Shown here piece by piece: positions 34,607-47,080 of a DNA stretch of 64,000 nucleotides; positions within the stretch are counted from its first letter, which is position 1, and each line of letters starts with the position of its first letter. Made by a program: the position numbers and the translations under genes. This stretch comes from Anaeramoeba flamelloides. Its lineage: Eukaryota; Metamonada; Anaeramoebidae. The notes beneath the pieces are model-generated. The model saw only the letters and a list, made by a program, of their open reading frames with translations, was not told the origin of the DNA and did no database searches. The stretch is taken from assembly GCA_027625915.1 (NCBI GenBank), contig JANTQA010000063.1:1426001-1490000 (forward strand), in the 5' to 3' direction.

Positions 34607-35362
34607 TTAAGGGATTAGCGTTACCATAGATTCCTCTATAATCAAAGTATGTTGTAATTGGGTATAAATGATATTAGTACGCCATAGCTAAATTAGCTCT
34701 TAAAAAATCTATTATAAATCTTATTGCACAATAAATTATTACATTTTTTACTAATGATCACAATTAAAAAAGTTTCATTTTGAAAAATTTTTTTTTAATT
34801 CCTTCACCAAATCTAAAAATAGAAAGTCAAAATACAGTATTCTGATATTTAATAATTAAGATTAAGAACTTCCAAAAGTAACTATTTTTATAATTTTTGT
34901 ATTTCAAAGATTAACTCAATAATCATCAACATAAAAACACAAAGACTTATTAGTTTTGTTTCCTTTTTATAAAGCTACTTGTAGCATCAATATATTTTCA
35001 ATATTTGCGAAATAATTGGTCAAAACGATCTATTGGTTAATTATTTAATTTTTAAAAAAAACGAATTTTTTAGTAACTAATCTACATTTGGCAACAAATT
35101 TAAGAAAGATAATTTGTGACTTTGTAGTCTGAATATCGATAATTCAACCTTTAAATTTATAGCGAAATGCAGATTTTATTCTGAAATTTTTGAGTTTTTT
35201 ACAAATATAAGGATCATTTTTAATTGATAAGATCAATAAAATATTACTACTTGACTAATCGGTTTTTTTGAGACATTGGAACCATGTAGCATGAATTTGG
35301 TTAGGTCTAATAACAACATACTTTGTTCCTAGGCTTCTCCTTGGTAGACACTAATCCCTTTG
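34607..35362. mobile_element. TTAA-GGGATTAG element, copy 1 (about 750 bp)
   Basis: The left end is TTAAGGGATTAGCGTTACC and the right end GGTAGACACTAATCCC; the right-side TTAA has decayed to TTGA. The inner arm AACAAAGTATGTTGTTATTA pairs with CAAAGTATGTTGTAATTGGG of the left arm. Copies are at 47077-47833 and 60483-61255. Confidence 0.75.
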
Positions 35363-38300
35363 ATGAGATAGTTTTTACTGAAAGATTATTTCAAAATTCT
35401 TAGTTGAAAAAAATATCTGATGACCAAATAACTACATAGTAAATTGAAATTGAATTAAATTAAAATTTTACTAAGAGGAATAAATTTGTTTTAAATTGAA
35501 GAAATTTAAGCCTTTGGGAATATAAAATAAGAAAAAAGATTTTTTTTGATTGTTAGATTTGATTTTATAATTGAGAAACCTTTTGAAGTATTTTTTTTGA
35601 AATTTTTCCTGTAAATCTTGTGAATTCTAAAATTTCGGTTTTTTTAAATTTGAGATGGTTTTTTGTTTTTAATTTTTCTCAATTTGTTTCTTTTTCCATT
35701 AAGATCTTATGAATGTTAGTTTTATTTTCTTTATTTTTGAAATTGAGCTACTTTAAATTATTTTATTTGATTTTTGTTTTTTTTTTTCGATCCTCTAAAT
35801 TTTTTTTTCATTTTCTTTTTTCATTTTTTATTTTCAATTTTTTACTTTTGCTATTTAAACATAAAAAAAATTGAGTTTGTTTTTTCGTTGGAAAATTGTG
35901 AAATATATGATTTTATGATTTAATTACTTTGAGGAAATTTCAGGAAAAGGACATTTAGAGTGTAATTTACACTACTTCAATCAATAAAAAAAAAAAAAAA
36001 AAAAAAAATAGTAAAGAATTTTTTCTGATATTCAAAAAATATATTTTTAGAACCCAAAATGACATGAACATCGAAAATAGGTTGGGAAACCCATAAAATT
36101 TACTCATAAAAAATGATATTTTTGAACATATCAAAGATTATATTTCAGTAGAAATCATTATTAAAATTTCAATATGAGCTATATTATCTTAATATTTAAC
36201 TTTTTGAAAATCTTAACTCTTTTTCAAAAATTGTGACTCAACTGAAATAATAAATTGAAAAAAAAAGTTTATCCTTTAGTATTCAAGAACAATTAATAAC
36301 TAAATCTGATTTGTAATTAACTTTTAAGTAATTCTAAATTTATAAAAGCCTGATATATTAAAAATTAAAAAAAAATAAAACCAAAAACTAAAAAAAAGTG
36401 AGTCACAATTTTTGAAATGAGCATTACCCATTTTTTATTACTGAACTTTCACTGAAAAAAAGTTGAACAACAATATTTTTTATGAATAATTAAATCTATT
36501 TTCCAAGACATTATATTCTCAATTTTCTTAGTGATTATTTGTCTTTTCGAAGATCTCTTTTTTTTCCACAAGATCTTTTTTAAAAAAAAAAAAAAGAAAA
36601 GAAAAAGAAAAAAAAAGAAAAATTTTTCAAAAACCAAAAATTTGAAAAAGCAAACAAAAATTTGACCAAATTAGAAAAAATGAATATGATTCTGATCCAA
36701 AAATTTGAAAATATTTTTTGTTAAGAATACTGGAATAAACCCTCAAAAAAACTCCCATTAACATTATAAAGTGAGTCAAATTTTATGAAAAATAGTTTAT
36801 ATCAAGATCAAATTTTGATATTGAAAAAATTTCACAGTATCCTTGGAAAACTATATTTTTTACTTTTTAATCAAAGTACTTTATTTATCCAATAAATTAA
36901 AATGCAATTAATAATAAATAGGGCGGAAGGTGTTGAAATCTAAATTTTATAGCTTTTTATAAAAAAAAATATACTTGCAAAAATTAATTTCCTAAGATAA
37001 AAGAGAAATCTTCTTTTGTTCAAAGTAAATAATTAAAAACAAAAAATTCAGTCTATATATTAAAAAATATATAAAATTTAAAGATAAGAAAAGATTAAGG
37101 ATGTAAATAGGAGAATAAATCTTTGAGACAATCATTCTAAATTTCTTTTTCATGTGGTTCAGTCATTGAAATAACTTGAAATTTTGAAATTTCTCCTTTT
37201 GCTATCCATGATAATTTTGAAAAATTATTTAACTGGTTAAAAAAATTGAGAATTTATTAAGGATTGATCATATATAAAAGTATTTTATTCAAATAGCAAA
37301 TCATAATACCAACCAGTGGAAGATTGAGAAATAATAATTTATCATCATTTTTTTTTGAATTTAATTTTAAATATATATGTCTTTAATAAAATTACGCACT
37401 ATTTTTTTGCTCGTTAATATTTTTCGAAATCTAGCATTATAATTTAACTCATTTAACAGATGGGATAAATTTTTTTTAGAATAAAAACACTCTCAACTTT
37501 TGAATATCAAAAATATTTTTTGAAATTAGTGTGCACTTTTTTATTTTTTTTTTGAAAAATTGGGGTTGAGAAAATTTTTAAATCAAAGAATAAGTTAATG
37601 TATTTAAATTAGAATGCTTTTCCAGGGAGTTTATCTTTTTAAATAATATTTTTTTTAATTTTACCATTTGAAAATAAAAAAAATATTTGAAGACCAAATT
37701 AGTCCCTTTTGTGAAAAGAAAATTCCCCTAATTTAAAATTTGTTTTAGTAAATGAGTTAAAACAAGAAAGTGTATCTAAAAATATATATAATTTCAAGTT
37801 TGAATTCAATGATTTTGGCAAAAAATGATTTCAAGAAAAAGTTAAATTGAAATTTTATTTATTTTTATTTTTTCATTTAGTTTTATTAATTGTTTTAATG
37901 GAAGTTATTTGATCAGTTTTCCATTTTTAGTGTTTTTCTGGGTAGTAGGGACATATATATATATATATATATATATCCCTTAGCAGACACCATTTGCCTA
38001 AATTTCATCAAGTTTATAATAAAAGATTTAAAAGGGTATTGGTGTACAAATATATTATTTTTGGTATTTATCTTTAATCCAGATTTTAATTATAATGAAA
38101 GGTCGAAATAATTCAAAGATAAAGTAGTTATGTTATTGTATTTTTATTTTTTTTTGGAAAAAAATTAATAATGATTCATTTTTACTTTTTCTTTAAAGAT
38201 TTTTATTTTTATTCTACTTTTTTAAATAAGAAATGAAATGCAATAATAGTAATTCAAAGTACAATATATTGATTTATTAATAGTAAAAATCAAATTGCGT

Positions 38301-38400
38301 TGTTAATTTTATGATAAATATCATAAAAAAAATATATATATTACTGAGAAATTTTCATTTTTTTTTCTAGATGAAATTTTAATTAAATATTAAATCAAGA
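35363..38400. other. Intergenic with repeats, no gene seen
   Basis: Around 35940-35985 a short palindrome (AGAGTGTAATTTACACT) matches one at about 2943-2962. 36222-36612 is a repeat shared with 59683-60070. 37953-37977 is a (TA)n run. 37972-38260 matches the Rh intron repeat. No coding signal was found. Confidence 0.5.
36222..36612. repeat. 390-bp repeat with GTGACTCA inverted ends, copy 1
   Basis: The first 200 bp are bounded by CAAAAATTGTGACTCA and TGAGTCACAATTTTTG. The similarity to 59683-60070 continues beyond that through ATTTGTCTTTTCGAAGATCT. The second copy is in the putative RCC1-like gene intron. Confidence 0.65.
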
Positions 38401-38409
38401 GAAAGGGTG

Positions 38410-39166
38410 TTTGAAATATTCCCTAAAATACTCGAAAATTTTTTACTACATAAAAACACTTTTTGAACAACTTCTAAGAAACCTAGTACAATATACTCAG
38501 TTTAACGGTAAAATAACACTTTGACTTTCAGACAAAATATTTTTTTGAATATTCTACTTTAAACTCTACTCTAAAGATGTTTTGGTAACGTTTGAGTATA
38601 TTTGAGTAATTGTTGACACTTATTAGTGTACTTTTATGGGTATGTAAGGGTATTGGTATGGGTTGTGTTAGGTTTGGTATGGTGTGTATCTGTCTGTTTT
38701 GGTTAAAACAGTTCCTTCCATAGAATTGGGATTAAATAAAGTTTGGCTTGGTTCACCTTGTGTAGGGTATGGGTATATATTATACGATTAGATATTATTC
38801 AGTTATTTTTGGATCATATTTATTATTACAAAATTATGAGTAAAGTTACATAATTAGAAATTGTCATTACAAAGATATTTGCTTTCATTTAATTAATACC
38901 TTTTTAAAATGATCCGAAATATTACAGTCATCCAAGATACCAACCCCTTTCATACAAAATGGGTTGAATACCATTCCCTAAAATTTGACTTTTTTGAATT
39001 TTGATATTTTCAGAAAAAAAATTTTTTTCTAAAATAAAATTCCAAATTTACTTTTAAACTGAGTATATTGGCACTAGAGTTTCTTAGAAGTTGTTCATAA
39101 TGTGTTTGTATGTGGTTATAAAATTTTCGGGTATTTTCGATTTTCGGGTATTTTCGGAAATATTTG
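38410..39166. mobile_element. TIR element (GAACAACTTCTAAGAAAC), copy 1
   Basis: The arms of roughly 100 bp are inverted: GAAATATTCCCTAAAATAC outermost, then GAACAACTTCTAAGAAAC and AATATACTCAGTTTA, mirrored on the right (TAAACTGAGTATATT, GTTTCTTAGAAGTTGTTC). The interior is G-rich on the plus strand (GGGTATTGGTATGGG). A second copy is at 61375-62110. Confidence 0.7.
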
Positions 39167-39600
39167 ATAGATTCCAAGAGAAAAATAAAAAATATTTCTT
39201 AAGATCTAAATTAAAAACTTATAAAATGAAAAAAATCAAGGATAAAAAAAAAAAAAAAATAAATTTATTAATAAATAATTAGAAATAATTTTGAGATCTT
39301 ACAAATGGTAAACAATTTAAAAACAATAAAATATAAAAAAGAAAAATAAAAAAAAGAAATAAAAAACTTGGAAAGAGGAAAACAAGAAAGGGTTCAAAAA
39401 AATAAAAAAATGAAAAAATAATTCATGGTGAAGTCTAAAAATTACTTTTAATTCATAGATATATATATACGAATAAAAATAATTTATTTGAAAAAAATTT
39501 TTTTAAAAAACAATAGTTAAATATAACATAATTATTAAGAAACGAACACATATTATTGATTTAAAATGTTTTTTTTGGTATTAAAATTTCTTGTTTTACC

Positions 39601-41298
39601 TTACATAAAATATCGGTTTATATCTGATTTGATGACTGTGTTCAAGACGCTTTCAATTACTTTTTTTGTCTAATAATTTTACAAAAAAGAAAGAAATGTT
39701 AAATTACAGAAAAGAAAAATAAACAGGGTTGTATAAATAAATAATTAGTTTTACATGCAATAAGAAATAATAATTAATGAAATAATAAAAAAAAAAAAAT
39801 AAAAATTACCATATCTGTATTTGTTGAGCAGGTAAAATGACAGTTGATTTTACGTTTTTTCTTTTTTTTCACTAACGAAAGATATTGTTTTTTAATATAT
39901 TTTGAAGTTTCCTCAAAATTGTTTTTACCCGAATATGCAGGGAAACATTTTGTGATTGGGTATTTTGCAATTTTTTCTTTAAAAAGGTCGATTTTATTTA
40001 ATAAAATAACCAAATCCTTTTTCTTAAAGAATTCATTGTTTACATGCTTTTTAAATACTTGCAAACTTTCTTGCATCCTGTTTGTATTCTGTTCTTCGTA
40101 TAACAATTGGTTGTATTCGCTTGCTGCCACAATAAAGATGAGCATGTTGACGTTCTCAAATTGGTGGATCCATTTCCTTCTTTCAGATCGTTGCCCGCCG
40201 ACATCAATAAGTCTCCAGACATGATCGTTTACTTCGAAATTGATTTCTTTCACGCCCACTGTTGGGATTCGGCAAAATAAAATATCCTTTTCCTTTGGTT
40301 TAAAGTTCTTGTCTGCAATGGTGTCTATTTGATCTAGAAAAAATTTTGCTGCGTCTGGAAGCTGGAATTCGTCCCTTCTTGTATAGGCCTCTTTAAATGC
40401 CTTATCGCCCCAGAGGGTTTTTAAATCCTCCCGAAGTTCTTCTGTAATTTCTGGGGAGTTTTTTCTGACTGTTTCCAAAAAGTCTTGTGATAGTACTCTA
40501 TTCTTTTCATCGATTTCGATATTAAGTGTCCCACATGCCTTAATTAATGTTTTGATATATGATTTAACATTTGATCTTATGACATTTTTATATATTTCAA
40601 TTTCATCCTTATGAAATCCCCCTTTATATAAGATTTGCATTTGCTTTACAATCGTTGATTTACCAGAATCGCCAGTTCCTTTAGTAAATAAAAGACGTTG
40701 ATATAAGATTATAATATTTATAGCAAAAAATGAATATTTTGATCCAAATTTAATATCAATAAGGAAAAATGAGAAAAGAAAGAATATTCAGTTGTAAGTG
40801 CTCTTAAAAAAAAGTGATTTTAGAAATTTCTAAGTGGTTTAAGGCAGTGGTAATATAAATCCACAGATTATCAACATTTGATATTAATTTCATACAAGTA
40901 GTTCTGTGCAATAATATTTGAACGAGTGAAAAAAAAAAAAATAATAATAATTAGGATTTGAAATTTGGGATTTTTTCAAATCAAAGTAATTATTAGTGAT
41001 TTTTATGAACAAATTTTTATTACCCTCATTTTCTAATTAATAAAGGATTGGTTTTATTTCAAGTAACCATATATTTTACATATGGTTAGTTGAAAAAAAG
41101 AACAAGATCTTTACAGAATCAATTTGAAATGAAATTTTAACATTTAAATGCGCTTTCTCTTGAGTTTTGAGTGGAAAATTGTTTTTTAGAATTTGGATCT
41201 AACAGTATATGGAGTTCATTTGAAAAAAGTTGGACAAAAAAGTTTTCAATATTATCTAACGAATGGGTGACAAACTCTAGAATTACTTACTATCGGGG

Positions 41299-41338
<40 letters not shown>

Positions 41339-43686
41339 ACTTTATATAAGGGTAAAGGGGTTCAATTTAATCATGATACAAAAAATAAATAAATAAATTA
41401 ATTAATTAATATAGCAATTTTAAAAAAGTGAGTATCCTTTTTTTAAATTTTTCCAAGTTTTCTATTTTCAGAAAGTGAACACTTTTTCAGAATTAAAACT
41501 TGTTGAAAGTTTTCTATTTTTTGAAAGAGAGGAATTTTTTTTTTTTTGATTGATCAAATACAGACTGTTCGAAAAAATTACTCACTTTTTGTAAAATAGA
41601 TTGACAATCATTTTCCAATTAATAAAAGAAAATTTGTATTTTAAATTTCCAATAGAAACTTTGTTTCAGTAAAAGAGGCACATCATTTTTTTCAAAATCT
41701 CAATTATTTTTTATAATTGACTTTTGAAGAACCAAGAATTAGTTGAATAGTAAACATCAAAGAATGGTTGAGATCAATCTGAAATAAAATTAATCAATCA
41801 AAGAGATTTTTGCCTTTAAAATTGAAAAACCAACAATTCTTAAGTGTACTTATTGAGTTAAAACAATAAGGTTCATTTTGATCTCCTGTGGAAGATCAAA
41901 TAAAATTCAAATAGAAATAAAAATGATTTCTCGACAATCATTTTCTCTGTTTCGATAACAGTAGAGTAACACGTTTTTACCAAGTGACTATCGATCTTAT
42001 AATAAAAAAAAAATTTGAAAATGAAATTAAGTATGAAAAAAAAATCAAAAAAAAAAAGCAAAATGTACCGAAAAAATGAATGTAATTTTGAAAATTTCTG
42101 AAATAAAATTTTTTCTACTAATATCTATGCAAACCCTTTGAATACATTTCATTCATCCCCTACAACTGGGAATATTTGACTGAAAAATCGTTTATGTGAG
42201 GAATTATAAGAAGAAAACTCAACAAAAATCTTCATTGAACCCTTTAAAGACGATAATTGCACCTAATGTGGTTTTTACTTTTTGAACTTTGGGATAAAAT
42301 TTGAACTAATTTATTTGAATTTACTTTTATTTGAAAAAAGTGAGAACTTTTGTTTTTTTTTTTGAAGATCAAGAATAAATACTTTTGAAAAGTTTTCTGT
42401 TTTAAAAATAGTGTGGACTTTTTTTAAAAAAGGTACTTTTCTTCATACTCTAGCCTCCACACTCATATTTAAATGTTGATCCCATACTTTTTAAAAAATA
42501 GAAAACTTTCCAAAAGTTTTAATTCTGAAAAAATTTTCACTTTGTGAAAAAAGTAAACTCGAAAAAATTATTAAAAATTATACCCACTTTGTGAAAATGA
42601 CTGCAGTCAATTCTCAAAAGTTTCTTAAGAAACTTGTTGAATCAAGTTTAATTCTACCATTGTAAAATTACGTAAAGTCACTTATTTCTATTAAGAAAGT
42701 TTTTAGATTAATATCAAAAAAGCAGGTGAATTCAATGATGTGTTCATGAAAAAAATTGTTTTTTCAGAACATTTTTTTATGAAAAAAATTGTTGTACCAA
42801 AAAAATTAAAAGGTACTCTATGATTTAACTCATATTCTTTGGGTTTTCGTGTGTGTTTGGTTTCATTTTTAAGATTATTTTTTGATTTTACAAAATTAAT
42901 AAAAATTCACAAAACTGGTTTTAGTTTTTTGATAAGTATTTGATACCAGTGTGTGTGTACATAGATTTTTTTATGTTAGTTTTGTTTTGAAGAGTGATAT
43001 TTGGTCAAGAGAAATCTTGATATTACACCATTTTAAAACAAGTTATACAAATTATTTTCAAAATTTGTATATAAGACAACATCACAGTGAAACTTTAGGT
43101 TTGATATTTTTAATATCTGACTTTTTTAAAAGAAATAAACACGAAAAATATTCGATTTCTGTAAAAAAGATAAAAATTTGAGAGGAAAAAAAAAAAATGA
43201 AGTAAAGAGATATAAAAGTAGATTTTTGATCAACAAAAAAAAAAAAAAAAAATGAAGTTGGCAAAAAAAAATAGAAGAAAAAGTCAGAAAAAACATTACA
43301 AAAAAAACAAGACAAAAAATGTTGAGTTTTCAAAATCACAAGATACAAGATTGAGTAAATCACAAAAATTACCCGTTTGCAAAAAAAGTTTTTGGGATTT
43401 GACTGTCTGTGATTGTAGTCAGAAGAGTCATTTTTTTGTGAACGAACATTAGGTATTTAATATTCGGAGAAAGTTGTTGAACTTCCTTTTCAAGAGTAAA
43501 CTATAAAAAAAAAAAAAAAAAAAAGTATGAAGAAAACAAAACAAGAAGAATCTTACCTAATAACAAAATCTTCACTTCATTGTCGTCTTTATGTTTTTGT
43601 TGTTCAAATTGCTTTTGAATTCGTTTATTCTTTTTTGTTTGTCTTTTGTATTCCTTTCTTTTTTCTTTTGATTGTTTTTTACCCAT
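39601..43686 (-). CDS. Heterotrimeric G-protein alpha subunit, 3 exons
   Basis: Exons 43686..43557, 40678..39810 and 39669..39601 join (phase 1, then 0) to 355 residues, the standard length. P-loop GTGDSGKST is at 44-52 (usual GAGESGKS), switch I RIPTVGV at R180 and T183, switch II DVGGQRSERRKW at 202-213 with the catalytic Gln206, NKID at 271-274 and TCSTNTD starting at 326. All nucleotide-binding and hydrolysis residues are present. It is a membrane-associated GTPase switch coupled to GPCRs. Gly2 is available for myristoylation, but the N-terminus (MGKKQSKEKRK) has no Cys3 for palmitoylation; Lys/Arg may replace it. The C-terminus NRYFM lacks the pertussis-toxin Cys. Intron 1 (2878 bp) splits LLLG/GTGDSGKST; intron 2 is 140 bp. 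Confidence 0.95.
41301..41335. repeat. (TA)n microsatellite
   Basis: About 17 TA units within G-alpha intron 1. Similar runs are at about 7134-7154, 24858-24888 and 37953-37977. Confidence 0.9.
41656..42194. mobile_element. TIR element, 520-bp family, copy 3
   Basis: It starts AAACTTTGTTTCAGTAAAAG and ends TTTGACTGAAAAATCGTTTA. It is the same element as 1668-2199 and 14393-15099, without the nested TACTGG insertion. Confidence 0.7.
42330..42610. repeat. Fold-back repeat, G-alpha intron copy
   Basis: It contains GAAAAGTTTTCTGTTTTAAA and its mirror TTTAAAAAATAGAAAACTTT, GTTGATCCCATACTTTTT, and ends AATGACTGCAGTCA. It is related to 12181-12455 in inverted, rearranged form. Confidence 0.4.
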
Positions 43687-45869
43687 TTGAATTAAAAAAG
43701 TGTAAAGTTTGAAAAAAAATAATTTTTTTGAAGAAAAATAAAAAGGTAATTTCAGATTACAAAGCAAATTTTGAAAATTTCGAGGTTTAACAGTATTTAT
43801 TTGCCAGATCGAAAAGAAGTTCTGATTTTTTATCAAGTAAGATTTTATTATTTTTCTCTGACTAAAAATTTTCTATAATGAAAAGTCATACAGGGAGGGC
43901 CACTGCATACTACCTGTGTTGGGGATTTTTTCATTTTTTAATTTTATTAGGTATCATTTTTTCCTAAAACATCATTAGGAATTATGAATCAACCTCAATG
44001 TGATACAGACAAGAAAATTGTTTATATTTCTCAATTTCTTCAACTTATAGCCAAATTTCCAATTAATGTTATTTTTTTCAAACTTTTTGTTTCATATCGA
44101 AAACTTACCCCAACCGCACACTTAAATTAACAACAAACCAAAATTAGAATTATGTTATTCCTGAAGAATTTGATCAATTTCGGATTTATTGACCAATTTA
44201 GAAGTTTTAAATCTCAAAACCAGCTTTTGTTTTTTTTTTGAACATAATAATTCTTACAAATTTATAATCTTAAATGTGATTAAACAAAACACCACAGAGG
44301 GTTTGTGTTTAGGTTTGTTGTTTTTCTTCAAAGAGAATAAGAAAAATGTTTTGTCACACTTTTTTATTAAAGAAAAGATTAATTCTTAGTTTCAAAATAG
44401 TTTTTACCAAATGAGATTGTAACCTCAGAAAAATCCTCAAAGGATTATAACATTGAATAGGGCTTTGAATAATTCTCATTCAATTTTTAACATTTGGAAT
44501 CTCATAAATTAGTTGGGAAAAAATCTTTTTTTTTAATTATATAAAAAGAATCTTGGAAATTTGTTTCAAGAAACAATTTTTGAATGAATAAGTCAGACTT
44601 TTAAATGAAATAAGATTTCTTAAAATTTATAAGGCAATCAAAAATTAAAAAATCATCGATTTAGAACATCTTCATTTTGTCCCAAAAAAAACTGAGTAAA
44701 AAAAACAAGTTCACAATTACAAATTGTATTTTACATAATTTTTCACTTTTTGAAAAAGGTACTTTTTTTATGATCAAGACAAAATTGAGACACCAAACGA
44801 ACCAAATGTGTTTTCTTCTCTGATCGCAAAAGAAAATTTTCTATGCTCAATACTACAAATTTAAAAATGAAAAAAAATTTTTTTTTTTTTTCTTATTTTT
44901 ACAAATTTTGTTTTCTAAAAAATAATTTAGAATTTGTGATCTAGATTCATTTTTCTCCTTTGGCCACTTTGTTATACTCTAGAAATAGGAAAATGAAAAT
45001 CCATAATGAAAAGCAGATTTACAGGAAATAAAAAGAATATGAGCGAAAATTATGAAACAATTTAAATATCCAATTACATTAAATGAGAATTGTTTTATAA
45101 AACTTTATTTATGGATAGACGAGAATTAAAAACTCATTTTTCAACAATATCACTTTCACCAACTAACTCTATTTTAGAAAAACAAAAAATCATTTTTTAA
45201 AAAAATTGAAAAATAGTTGAACACTTCAACAATAAGGATCAATCTCCAACAATTACATGAGAGAGTATCAAACACAGTGGGGATTATAAGGATCTTTATT
45301 TTGTTTAACACTCTTGGTTTGCTGAGACTTTTTGCCTCTATTTAATAATGATGAATTCCAAAAAAATGATGAAGAATTTTTGGTTATTTTTTCATTTTAT
45401 TAATTCTTTTAACTTTAGCTTTGTAAAAAACATTTTATTGTAATAAGCGCCCAGTTATTTTTGTAAAATTAGTTGGCTTTTTGAAATATTATTTGAAAAC
45501 ACCGATTTTAAAAGAGTGTTGGAAGGTTTTGAAAATTTGTAATAAAACTTCAACTTGAAAAAAAATTATTTTCGAATTACTCAGTAACAAGTTGAGAGAA
45601 AAAAAAAAAAAAAAAATAACTCTGACCAAGTAATATATTTGAAATACTTTGTTCTTTTTCTTCCAATTTTGTCAAAATAATTATCTTGTTTAGTCTTAAA
45701 AAATAAGAATTTTTTTAATGAATTTTGAATATTTTTCTTACATATTCTTTATTATTTTAATCTTGTTTCTAAAAAAGCTTCAAACAAATACCTGAGAAAT
45801 AAAAGAATAGAAAAGTAAGAATTCGATGAAAAAATTAACAGATTTTTCTTTGGAGCATTTTTGTTTAAT
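43687..45869. other. Intergenic, upstream of G-alpha, no gene seen
   Basis: The immediate upstream region is A/T tracts. A slightly GC-richer bit (43885-43925) has no recognisable motif. No reading frame with family similarity was found. Confidence 0.45.
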
Positions 45870-46345
45870 TAGTGGCGTAAATAACCACCATGTTGACAAC
45901 CTTTAACCCATTACTAAAATATAACTCGTGTTTTTTTTTCAGACTTGGGTATTTGAAGATCGATGGACACCCATATATTCTTGGCTCAGAATCAAATTGG
46001 CTTTAGAGGTTAGATCTTTAATTAACCAAAATGGCTCAATTATATTAAATGCCATTGTTTCAAAAATTTCGTCATATTTTTAAAATTTTTTAGATGAAAT
46101 GTTTTTTTAATAAAAATCCAAAAAATGAAATTTTGTTCATTTTTTTATCAAAAAATTTCGATTTTAATCTTTCCATATCTTCATAATTCTTTTTTAAAAT
46201 TTATTTAAAGAACCCTATTTCTTGTTTATATACTGTTTACACCCCATTAATTTGTTTCTTTTATTTCCAGAGTCAGCAAATATTTTTTTCAGGAGTTGAA
46301 TTTTGGTAATGGGTTAAAATAAAAAACACGGGTTATTTACACTAC
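45870..46345. mobile_element. About 475-bp TIR element
   Basis: The ends TTAGTGGCGTAAATAACC and GGGTTATTTACACTA are inverted. A second inner inverted pair is AACCCATTACTAAAAT and ATTTTGGTAATGGGTT. It was seen once. Confidence 0.6.
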
Positions 46346-46789
46346 TGTAGTTAACAAATATTAATGATTTTTGTTGTAATAGAATAAAAATATTTGAAAT
46401 AAAGCTCATTCATAAATTCTCTTTCAAAAAAACTTATTTTAAGTACCATTGTTGCTTATTTTATGAGTTATATTATTCTTCACTTAAAAATTTAAGTTGT
46501 ATTTGAACGATTTAATTCCAATCAAATATCAGTTTTTAAAACATATTTTTCTTGGTTTGAGGTTTTTTGATAAAGAAAATCCCTTTTTTGAATATTATTG
46601 GATTTATAAATTTGTCATAAAACACATATAAGTTTTATTTTTACTTAACTGGTAACATAAATTATTTTTTTTCCCAAAGTTAATATAGTTATTATTTCCT
46701 TAAGGATACTATTTAACTTGATATATAAAATTTCTTTATCGAATTTTTTGATATGATTAGATATTTTGAAAAGAATTTTTTTTTAACAA

Positions 46790-47080
46790 TTAAGGACTAT
46801 TCGAATTTTAGGCTCTGTGAGGGTTTAAATAACATATAGTAAATGTTTCAAATGGAAAAAAAGTTATAGGTTATGCTGAAAGTCAAAATTTGCAATTTTT
46901 GGGGAAATTCACTTCAATTTTTGATCTCAAAATATTTTTTTAATTTTCAAGAAAACATTGAAAATCCCAAAAAGTGCAATATTTTAACTTCCATCAAAAC
47001 CTATAACTTTTTTGCCATTTGAAACATTTACTGTATGGTATTTAAACCCTCGCAGAGCATAAAATTCGAATATTCCTTAA
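46790..47080. mobile_element. TTAA-GGACTATTCG fold-back element (291 bp)
   Basis: TTAA lies at both ends. Arms of about 95 bp pair well (GGACTATTCGAATTTTA against TAAAATTCGAATATTCC; GTTTCAAATGGAAAAAAAGT against its mirror). Its right TTAA (47077-47080) is also the left TTAA of the next element. Confidence 0.85.

Larger units (their letters stand above)
40679..43556 (-). other. Giant intron 1 (2878 bp) of the G-alpha gene
   Basis: The donor TTAG/GTAAGA and acceptor ACTAAAG restore the P-loop Gly codon. It contains a (TA)n run (41301-41335), the 520-bp TIR element copy 3 and fold-back sequence at about 42330-42610. Short reading frames inside (for example 41171-41392 and 43252-43452) are low-complexity and unsupported. 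Confidence 0.85.

Noticed and set aside
43252-43452. 66-codon Lys/Ser-rich plus-strand frame
   Set aside because: It is inside G-alpha intron 1, low complexity, and has no family match or neighbouring exon.
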